From: Flaccisagitta enflata
Taxonomy: Eukaryota > Chaetognatha > Sagittoidea > Aphragmophora
DNA: 64,000 nucleotides
Direction: 5' to 3'
Assembly (NCBI GenBank): GCA_965153355.1
Contig: OZ231126.1
Location: 16,616,001 to 16,680,000 of the forward strand
Below are positions 23,063-33,800 of the stretch, piece after piece. Positions within the stretch are counted from its first letter, which is position 1. Every line of letters begins with the position of its first letter. The translations under genes were made by a program, and so were the position numbers. The notes under the pieces are model-generated. The model searched no databases, was not told the DNA's origin, and was given only the letters and a program-made list of their open reading frames with translations.

Positions 23063-24058
23063 GAACGAATTATTCCCAAATCTTGGTTGACTCCACTCTT
23101 CCCCGCTCAATGGCATCGGCTGCTTCGTTTGGAAACCGAGGTGGATATCGGGCCGTTGGACTTGCCCACGGATGACTTTCGCCGATCATGTTTACGCTGT
23201 GGGCGGATATTACTCCAAGACGTGGACCATTGTTGGCGATGGACGGGATTCCATTTTGGAGTTGATCTTCTCATTTCCTACCAGAAACGTCAAATCACCG
23301 TCAAAAGAAACACCGGAAGTCACAAGTGCCCGACTTCGGTTTCGTTACATCCTCAGGTAGGCCTATATCATTGCGGGTTATCAGACGTACTGAGATTTTC
23401 CCAATTGTTTTATTATTCCGCAAAGGAATTCTGGAAGTAAGAAGCCTGTTAGGAAACCAATGCAAGTAATTAGTCAGAGCAGTGTCTGCTCGGGGTAAAA
23501 AAAAGATGGGACAAAAAATTGGCAAAATCACTCTATTTTTGGAACGCAATTTAACTATTTGCATCTCGCCATCTTTTTTTCTTTTTTTTTCAGCGTAATC
23601 TGATGCTCTGCATTTCCGTGGTTTCTCTCGAGCCCCAATCTGGTCGCATTCTTTACGAAAAGTCTTCGGCTGTAACGGGACTGTCCTTAGCCCCCGACGA
23701 AGAACGCGTCTTTCTCAGCATCGAGCGACACGCACCTTTCCCGCTTCACGTCTCTGTTAAGATGCTGTTCTTCACTCCAACTCCAGAAGACTTGAAGTGG
23801 TACGTCGAGCAAGATGTGGAAGAGGAAGAGGAAAACGGGGATCCTATTATCGACGTCGATGAGATGGTTGAAAGTGACAACGTTTTAGGAGAATCGAATG
23901 CCGACGAGACTCATTTGGGCGATCGGCCCTCTTCTTCATCTTCTGTACGGAAAAACCTTACGTTAGCTTTTGAGGATGGAGATGATGATGCCTCGATTGG
24001 GGATTCTTCCACGCCCTCCATTTCGCGCTCTCGCATCCGAGATCTTCGAAAAATTTGA
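23063..24058 (+). CDS. Unrecognised gene, last two exons, frame ambiguous
   Basis: The last exon is 23594-24058 after a strong TTTTTTTTTTCAG acceptor. It encodes about 154 residues including SVVSLEPQSGRILYEKSSAV and TPTPEDLKWYV, then an acidic and Ser-rich tail and a stop. The preceding exon is 23063-23356. Its phase-matched frame is open (WLTPLFPAQWHRLLRLETEV) but becomes Cys/Trp-rich with rare codons after 23172. From 23172 another frame (HVYAVGGYYSKTWTIVGDG) has far better composition but does not join the last exon. A single-base error around 23175-23180, a pseudogene, or an alternative transcript could explain this. No family recognised; 5' exons not found. Confidence 0.4.
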
Positions 24059-24820
24059 AAGTTGTTCGAATCTTCGCGATCGAGCGTCGGGTTTATTCGT
24101 TCCTCGATTGGTTCCTCGGCTTGGTTGTGTAACGAACACGCAGCCGGCTCAGCCTCTCCGAGGCTCAACGTCGGCCTCACGACGTATTTATATTGCTTCC
24201 TCTCCGACAATCGTCGTTCTTTCTTTGAGCCGAGATCTACTACCATCGTCACATAAGTCTTTCCACCTGAAAACTGTCATCATTGAATTAAGCCACAACA
24301 ACCTAATGTGTCCCTTTTTAAAAGAGTTGTTGTAACTCCTTCAAATAGGGCCAAACTGGGATCAGTAGCTTTATTCGTTTAGGAGCAACATTCTCCCGAA
24401 GATGCTTGTTTTCAGGCGGAAAGATTTTAATTGTGAAGAGACTGAAGATGATAGTGGTAGCCTCAAACTCTTTAAGGCTTCATTAAATTATTTGATATAT
24501 GCAATTTGCAGCTACACGTTTGATTGGTCAATTCCGTCACTTCCGTGCGCACTTGAGCCTAGTCAATGATCGATAAGACTTACCCATTGCCCGTGCATTT
24601 GTTGGTATCATCCCGTGGCATTTTTTTCAATACCGGCATCCTCGATCCCCAAAACGAATTTGTTTTGTAACTCCGCTCTCATCGTGATTGTTATTAATGA
24701 TAATTGGATATCTGTATCTGTCGCTCTATTTTATAAATATTTTGTTATAGGTGGGGGTTACATATATAAAGAATCAAACTAAGTCATCGGCACGAGGTAT
24801 TTGTTCCCTTCATTTTAAAA
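24059..24820. other. Intergenic spacer upstream of LRRC59
   Basis: Spacer between the unrecognised gene and the LRRC59 start codon. It should contain the 3' end of one gene and the promoter of the next. No TE recognised and no clear core promoter motif. Confidence 0.5.
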
Positions 24821-27800
24821 ATGCCTTCTTTGACGGGACCCTCGAAGAAGGAGAACGAACTGAAGGCGCATTTGGATGGAAATAAACTCGATTTGTCGCT
24901 TATGCAACACGATGCCATCACTCCCGCGCTCGTTCGGCAGATCGCCGCTCTTCCGAAAGGTGAATACGATTAGGAAGGTGGAAACTGCGTCGATTCACGC
25001 TCTCTGAATCTTTTCTTCAGGCCTGGCCCAGCCCTACCTGCTTTTCGCCTTCCATGGGAATTACACAATTTTTTCATTTTCTTGTCAATTTTCCATCCTA
25101 TTCAATGGGTATCCTTTATTTTTTCATTATTTGCATTTGTATTTGTCAATTTCCCATTATATTCAATGGGAATTCCACATTTTTTTTTCACTTTCTCGTC
25201 AATTTTCCATATTTATCCAATGGGGATTACAATTTTTTTCCATTTTTTTGTCAATTTTCCATGCTGTTCAATGGAAATTGTTGAAATCCTCGTTTTTTGT
25301 CGATTTTCCATGAAATTGAGCTTGATTACGATGAAAACGAGGAGAATGAAAGGAAGGGAAGGGAAGAAGAAAAACAGGACTCGGGAGGCTCCGACCATGA
25401 AAAGGAGGAGGAAACCGGGGAAGAGGAGGAAACTGGGGAAGAGGAGGAGGAGGAGGAACCGGCGGAACCGGCGACCGACGGGAAAAAGAAAAAGAAGAAC
25501 AGGAGGCGAAACCAGGAGAGACAAAGGAAGAAAGAAAAAGAGGGGAAACAGAAAGAGAAAAGGGTCGATGAGATGGAAATGGGGGCCGAAGACCCAACGA
25601 GACCGGCTAATCGGTCTCCTGGAAGGCATGAGTCCCTCCAGTTTCTGGCGAGACACCGAGCGGAGGTCCAGAGGAGAAAGGGATGGACGGAGGAAGAAAT
25701 TGAGGAGGATCGAAAGAAAAGGGAAGAGGAGGAAAGGATAGAGGACGATAGGAGAGAGAAAGAGGCGAAAAAGGAGAGAAGAAAAGATAGAAAGAAAAAG
25801 GAGGAAGAAGAAAAAATGGCAGAACAAGAAAGAAGAGAAAGAGAAGCATATGAGATGCTTGCAGAAAAGAAAAAGGAAATATGGGAAAAGAGAACCCAGA
25901 GCAGACAGGAAGTGGCGAATCTTGAACGCGAATTGGAACAATGCAAAAAAAATGCGTGGGAGACTAGGCACCGCGGCAATGAGATGAGACGGCCTTGGTC
26001 CTCCTCCCCAAAACCGTCGTCATGGGAACAACGCGAGAGAGGTAACAACAACAACAACAACCACGACAGTGTCCATCGTGGCGGCACCCATCATGGCGGC
26101 AAAACCAACCATGGCGGCAACACCTACAGTGGCGGCAACACCTACAGTGGCGGCAACACCTACAGTGGCGGCAACACCTTTCGTGGCGGCAACACCTTTC
26201 GTGGCGGCAACACCTTTCGTGGCGGCAACACCTTTCGTGGTGGCAACACCTACCGCGGTGGCAACACCTACCGCGGCGGCGGCGGTCCTCTCCGTGGCGG
26301 CACCGCGCCGCATCACCGTTCATCACTCTCGATCGAAGAAACTCAGAGCCAGAGACACCGGTCCCGTTCGCCAACTAGAGACTTTCATGGGCCACTCAAT
26401 CAACAACAAAACTCCGGAAGAGGCCGCTCCTCACGCCAGGAACGACACCAAAACGAGCGGCAACAACCTTTCCAACAACGCGATGATCGGCATCAGCAGC
26501 AGCAGCAACAGCAACAGCAAGAAGCGACGGGGACATCGATGGCGCAAGAAATGCGCCAATTCATGGCGGAAATACGGGACGCCTTGGGAACTAGGCGTCA
26601 AGAAGGACAAACAAGGAAGGAGTGAATTTAATTTCGGAGGATGTAACTGTGAATGGGACTGTCCTTTCGTTTGGGGCGGAAATACGAACTGATGTGATGG
26701 TTTAGTTCTTGGGAAGTAGATGTAGCAATTGTTTGTCTCCAAGTCAACAGGCGATTCGCCTTACTTTATTGGAGTACTTGAATTTGAATTTGAATTTATT
26801 CAATGGTGCAATGGTGCTCTCACATCCAATTGGGAAAAACTTCCCCCTGTGTTCTACAGGGCATCTACCCCTTCGGGGCCGCTGCCCTATTAACCATCAC
26901 CCACATAGACGAGCATACAAAGCAGGGCAACGGGTATCGCTGACCTCATATTGCTCTAGGGCGACTGGTTACTTTTCGGCGTTTTTGAGCTTTTTGGGCA
27001 GCGGCCCCAAAGGGCCGATGTCCTGTAGGACACAGGGCACACTGTCTCGAGCGGTTCTTATATAGCGAAAAAAAGGCAGTATTTTTCTCATTGAATACAA
27101 CCATTGAACAGTGTCAATACAAGTGTTCTTGAAAATTGACAAAATGCAAACTTCCCATTGAATGATATGAAAAATTAACGGAAAAGCGAAAAATGTATGT
27201 TTCTTATTGAATAACATGGAAAATTGATGAAAACTGAAAATAATGTTGAATTCCTATTGAATAATATGGCAAATTGACAAGAAATGAAAAACAAGGCCAA
27301 GAGATGTCCAATAGATGCGTCCTCTTTAGAAGTACGATATTATCATATAAATTACCAAGATATTACGATATAAAGATTCAGAGATAAAGAGAGAAAATAT
27401 TAACTGATTCCTCTCTCCCCTCCCCACCCCCCCCCCCCACAGAAATAAGAGATATAAGAGACATATTGGAGAAATAAGAGACATATAGGAGACAAAAGAG
27501 ACAAAAGAGATGAAAGATACAAAAGAAATATAAGAGACATGAAGAGAAATATAGAGAAAACCTTAAAAATCGCGTTTTAAAATTTTCGCGTTCCGGACAT
27601 TCAGACAGACAGACAGACATTCAGACAGACCAAGGGACACACCCTCTTATAGAGATGCGAGGACGCATTTAAAAAACAAAGTTGCCATTGAATATTATGG
27701 ATAACTGCTCAGGACGTATGGAAATTTACCCCGTGTCCTACAGGACATCGGCCCTTTGGGGCCGCTACTCTGCTCTTACTCCACTTCTTTTGCTAATCTC

Positions 27801-30800
27801 TCCAAGCAGGGCATCGGGATGACTTGTTGAACCTACTGCTCCCGCCAAAATGCTCAAGTGACCTTCTCCAGCACTGCTCCTGCCCACCCGCACGCGACTT
27901 GGGTAGCCGTTTATCTGGCCTTTCCCTTCCATCCTATCAACCTATCTATCTTTCTTCCTCTTCCTACCTCCTTCCTCTTCCTTCCTCCCTTCCTCCCTTT
28001 CACTCCCTCCACCCTTACCTTACCAGAAACTTGCTTTCTTCCCCCCCCCCCTTTTGTTTCACTCGCCTCCTCTTTTCAGTTTTCACCCTCTTCCATCTTT
28101 CGTTTAACTCTTTACTTCACTTTATTTCCTTTTTAAGTGCGTCCTCGCACTTCTAAAAGAGGTCATGTCCGTCGGTCGGTCGGTTGGTTGGTTGGTTGGT
28201 TGGTCGGTCGGTCGGTCAGACAAACGTTTGAAATGCGCAAAATGGCTGATTCTGACGTATTTCTTCATTCCTATCACCTTTCATGCCTTACCACATTCAT
28301 ATTCATTCATTCATTCGTTCATATATTCATTCATTCATCAAAAACGTTCATTCACAAAATCTTACACTCAATAAAGGCCTTCAAAAGGCCTTAAAACTGT
28401 CTGAAATTCTTAAGAACTATCATCTAGGATGTCTTGGCTACCTAAAACAACATCAGACTAAATCATTTGAATGCAAAATTTAGATAAAAGTAGGTAAACG
28501 CCCTAATTCTTTGAGGCGCAAAAATGTCGCTAGAGAGTAGAAAAACGGAATGGAACCATTTTGGATCTTCCCTTGCAAAGCTCCGAAAACGGTTAAAAAT
28601 GTTTATATGAACCAAGGAAAGTATGATTCTGAATGCTGACGACACGAGCTATCGATTGGTGTAAGTTTTGAAAGCCAACTATGAGAACAAGATATTGTTT
28701 TTCCTCTTTTCTTGCTTTCCTGACTTGTTACGGCGATATGCGAATATGAACTTTGATGCATATGGGCTCAATAGATGCAGTTTTGTTTTTTCTTTCAAAT
28801 GAGACCTTTCCGAAACTTGAGATCAGCCCCACGCGGCCTCACGAATGATATTAAGAAGACTCTATCTGCTCGATTTTCCGTAGTTTTCTTTCGCGATGTT
28901 TGGTTAACCGCATAAGCTACTTCACTTCACATGAATGAAATAATCAACTGTGCGGTTCCGTCTGTAGACTCGCGATTCCGTCAGTAGACTCGCGATTCCG
29001 TCTGTAGACTCGCGATTCCATCTGTAGACTCGCAATTCCGTCTGTAGACTCGCGATTCCATCTGTAGACTCGCGATTCCGTCTGTAGACTCGCAATTCCG
29101 TCTGTAGACTCGCAATTCCGTCTGTAGACTCGCGATTCCGTCTGTAGACTCGGGATTCCGTCTGTAGACTCGCGATTCCGTCTGTAGACTCGCGATTCCA
29201 TCTGTAGACTCGCGATTCCGTCTGTAGACTCGCGATTCCATCTGTAGACTCGCGATTCCGTCTGTAGACTCGCGATTCCATCTGTAGACTTGCCATTCTG
29301 TCTGTAGACCTGCCATTCTGTCTGTAGACTCGCGAGTCCATCTGTAGACTCGCGATTCCGTCTGTAGACTCGCAATTCCGTCTGTAGACTTGCGATTCTG
29401 TCTGTAGACTCGCAATTCCGTCTGTAGACTCGCGATTCCGTCTGTAGATTCGTCATTCCGTCTGAAGGCTCACCATTCCGTCTGTAGACTCGCGATTCCG
29501 TCTGTAGACTCACGATTCCATCTGTACACTCGCGATTCTGTCTGTAGACTCGCGATTCCATCTGTAGACTCGCGATTCCGTCTGTAGACTTGCGATTCCA
29601 TCTGTAGACTCGCGATTACGTATGTAGACTCGCGATTACGTCTGTAGACTCTTGATTACATCTGTAGACTCTTGATTCCGTCTGTAGACTCGCGATTCCG
29701 TCTGTAGACTCGCGATTCCATCTGTAGACTCGCCATTCCGTCTGTAGACTCGCCATTCCGTCTGTAGACTTGCCATTCCGTCTGTAGACTCGCCATTCTG
29801 TCTGTAGACTCGCGAGTCCATCTGTAGACTCGCGAGTCCATCTGTAGACTCGCGATTCCGTCTGTAGATTCGTCATTCCGTCTGAAGGCTCGCCATTCCG
29901 TCTGTAGACTCGCCATTCTGTCTGTAGATTCGTCATTCCATCTGTAGACTCGCCATTACGTCTGTAGATTTGTCTCTCCGTCTGTAGACTCGCCACTCCG
30001 TCTGTAGACTCGCAATTCCGTCTGTAGACTCGCAATTCCGTCTGTAGACTCGCGATTCTGTCTGTAGACTCGCGATTCTGTCTGTAGACTCGCGTTCCGT
30101 CTGTAGACTCGTGTTCCGTCTGTAGACTTGCGATTCCGTCTGTAGACTCGCGATTCGGTGCATAGATTCGGGATTCCGTGCATAGAATCGCGATTCCATC
30201 TGTAGACTCGCGATTCCGTCTGTAGACTCGCGATTCTGTCTGTAGACTCGCGGTTTTTTGTTGTTTTCATAAGTACATACAACATGCGTGGTAGGTTCTT
30301 GGCACTTTTTAAGCATTTTTGACCATTTTTATAAGTATTTCAAGGGACCAACTGCGTAAAACAAAGGTGCCAAAAATCTTGCTAATTTCTCCCCTTAAAA
30401 ATTCATGAAATCAACATGGTCAATTTTGTTTTTTTGGGCCAAAAATGTCTGAAACCTTCAAAAACCCCACCCCAGAGACACTTTCGGGTGAAAAAGAGCC
30501 ATGAATGGTAACTGACATGAATTTGGAAGAATTAGGCCTTATACCTAATAAAAGTCATTTTTTTGGCAAAAATCAAGTATTTTTTAGCATATTTGGCATT
30601 TTTTCTGTTCACATAGCTTCCAAAACTTTAGAAAATACCTGAAACGTGTAGGGATACCTAATATACAACTGCTTTTACCATTTTAAGCTAGTTTTGGTTA
30701 ATATTTTAAAGATAAGAGCAAAAAAATAGCAAAAAAACAGCAAATTAAGCTGTTTTTTAATATTTTTTCTGCCTTAAAATTGTTCTAGCTATTTTAAAAA

Positions 30801-33800
30801 GCCTGTAAACTATAAAAAGTGTGTGGAAACAGTTGGATTACATGTAGTTTCAACTTTTTTAGCAATTTTAATGAAATATCTATCACTTAAAAGTTTAAAA
30901 AATGACTTGGAATCCGTAAATTCAGGCTTTTTTGTATTTTCAAGCTTCATCATGATCAAATTGTTTCTTAAGATGATTGGTTTTATATCAACGGACCGAT
31001 GGACGGAAGGACGGATGAACGGACGGATGGACAAAGCTTCTTATAGAGATGCGTGGACGCATCTAGAAATGCTATGGGATGGAGTGACCAACCTGCCGAC
31101 CAACACAGCAAGGTATAAGGTTGCGTGTCCGTGATTAAGACTACAAAATATTGAAATATATGTAAAAACATTTGTAATAGTTAGATATCTATGAAAATAT
31201 ATATAATATATATCTTTAAATAAACAAAATAATTAAGAAACAATTTGATCATGATGAAGCTTGAAAATACCAAAATAAATCTTGAAAGAGTATGGGTCCG
31301 CAACTGGGGTCAATCGGCATTGTCAAATGGCGTTGTCAAACGGCGTTGTCAAACGGCGTTGTCAAACGGCGTTGTCAAATGGCGTTGTCAAATGGCGTTG
31401 TCAAACGACATTGTCAAACGGCGTTGTCAAACGGCGTTGTCAAACGGCGTTGTCAAATGGCGTTGTCAAATGGCGTTGGCAAACGGCGTTGTCATGCGTC
31501 TTTGTCATGCGGCGTTGTCATACGGCGTTGTCATACGGCGTTGTCATACGGCGTTGTCATACGGCGTTGTCATACGGCGTTGTCATACGGCGTTGTCATA
31601 CGGCGTTGTCATACGGCGTTGTCATACGGCGTTGTCATACGGTGTTGTAAAACAGCGTTGTAATACGGCGTTGTAAAACGGCGTAATACGGCGTTGTCAA
31701 ACGGCGTTGTCAAACAACGTTGTCAAACGACATTGTCAAACGACATTGTCAAACGACATTGTCAAACAACATTGTCAACAAACATTGTCAAACGACATTG
31801 TCAAATGACATTGTCAAACGACATTGTCAAACGACATTGTCAAATGGCATTGTCAAACGGCTTTGTCAAACGGCATTGGCAACAGCATTGTCAAACAGCA
31901 CTTATTGGCCTTCACTAGGCCTTGTTTCTTTCCTCAAGCCTCTTCCCTTTCCTTTCCGCTTTCCATTAAAGTGAAGCCTTCAAACAATTCATCCAAAGTT
32001 TTCCTCCTCCAGCCACCGAAGTTGACCTTTCGTGCAACCGTCTCCAAACCTTGGCACCTCACTTCTGTTCCCTGACTCAAATTACTCATCTCGACTTGTC
32101 CAAAAATGCCATATCGGAATTACCGGAAGAAATTGGACTGATGACGGGTACATTATCTTGCCTTGGTTTTTTATTTTACTCGTTTCATAGTTGCAGTGAA
32201 TTGGTAAAAATAGTTGGTCGCAATTGCCATTGAATACGGTGTCTAGAATAGTTCAAGTTTAATCTAAAAAGCAACAACGGGTTTCATTTTCAACTCTTGA
32301 TATTTTCAACTCATTTCAGGATTACGCCACCTGGATTTAAGCGGGAACAAGATCTTGTCATTGCCGCTTTCGTTTGGAGAACTCGAAAATCTTCGTTGGT
32401 TGGATTTGAAAGACAACCCCTTGGAACCGCATTTGGGAGCGGTTGCTGGCGATTGTCTCGACAAGAAACAGTGCACAAACGCCGCTAAACAGGTAAAAAA
32501 AGTGGGGCTTGCGATATGAATTAATGTGCAATGGCAAATTTAAGATCCTCAAAAAATCAAAATCATCCCTTGTAGGTGTGCGTTTACATGAGGACTCTTG
32601 CAGAAGCCCACGAAAAGGCGATAGAGAAAAAGAAAAAGAAGAAAGAAAACTTGGACGAAAAGAAGCAGAGGAAAAAGGTACATAACTTGTATATCACGTA
32701 ATCAATCATGAGTATTCACTCTTGATGTGGGACCACCTCTAGTAACCGCCATCTGATAATTGATCTTGTCCGCTTGTATGAACTTCTTGTCAACCCCCCC
32801 TCTCCTCACCTTCCTTTCATGGGCTTCCTTAATCAGGAGGAAAAAGAAAAAGCAGTCAAGGAAGAACAAAAAGCTGCAAAGAAGATGGAAAAGGAAAGGA
32901 AACGGAAGGAATACGAGGAGAGGAGATTAAGAGAGCAGAAGGAAGTCGAAAATGTCGGTCCAATGGGTGACAAGAGGGACACAGGTAAGTCGATCTTTTC
33001 TCATCCATGTTTCTATTTCTGTCCAGTTTTCTGTGCCTCGCCTTTTCTCTCTGCCTGCAACTGCATTCTCTATCTGATTCTCCTTACCTTGCTCTCTGTT
33101 GAGCGGCGGCTCTTCTCTCCATTTGCCTCCCTTTCTGTTAATCTCCCTGCCTGTCAATCAAAAAGAGTACTTCCTTTTTGGGCAGCGGCCCCGGAGGGGT
33201 CGATGACCTATGGTTCCACACAGGGCAATTTTTCCGATCTAATGTCAGTGTCCCCCCCCCAAAGCCCCTAATCAGGCCTCTCAGACCTCAAAGCAGGCCT
33301 CTCAGACCTCAAATCAGGCCCCTCAGACCCCAAATCAGGCCTCTCAGACCCCAAATCAGGCTTTTCAGACCCCAACTCAGGTCTCTCAGACCTCAAAGCA
33401 GGCCTCTAAGACCTGAAATCCGGCCTATTAGACCCCAAATCAGGCCTCTCAGACCCCAAATCAGGCTTTTCAGACCCCAAATCAGGCTTTTCAAACCCCA
33501 ACTCAGGTCTCTCAGACCTCAAAGCAGGCCTCTAAGACCTCAAATCCGGCCTATTAGACCCCAAATCAGGCCTCTCAGACCTCAAATCAGGCTTCTCAGA
33601 CCCCCAATCAGGCCTCTCGGATTCAAAATCAGGCCTCTCGGACTCAAAATCAGGCCTCCCAGACCCCAAATCAGGCCTCTCAAGCTACAAATCCAGCATC
33701 TGGGATCCCAAATCAGGCCTCTCAGACCCCAAATCAGGCCTCTTAGAGATCTTTTCAGGCTTCTTAAGCCTTAACTCAGGCCTCCCAGACCTATTATCAG

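Noticed and set aside
28960-30252. CRISPR-like array
   Set aside because: Contiguous minisatellite without spacers, in an animal intron.
28922-30316. Many overlapping minus ORFs with repeats such as ESRVYRRNRESTDGIASLQT
   Set aside because: Translation of a 20-bp minisatellite that lacks minus-strand stops in all frames; not a repeat protein gene.
31245-31974. Plus ORFs rich in NGVVKRRCQTAL
   Set aside because: Read-through of a 13-bp array in every frame.
33178-33774. 198-aa RPLRPQI repeat ORF
   Set aside because: A 21-bp array inside the GGGCAGCGGCC module gives a heptad-like peptide by arithmetic; it has no independent gene signature.
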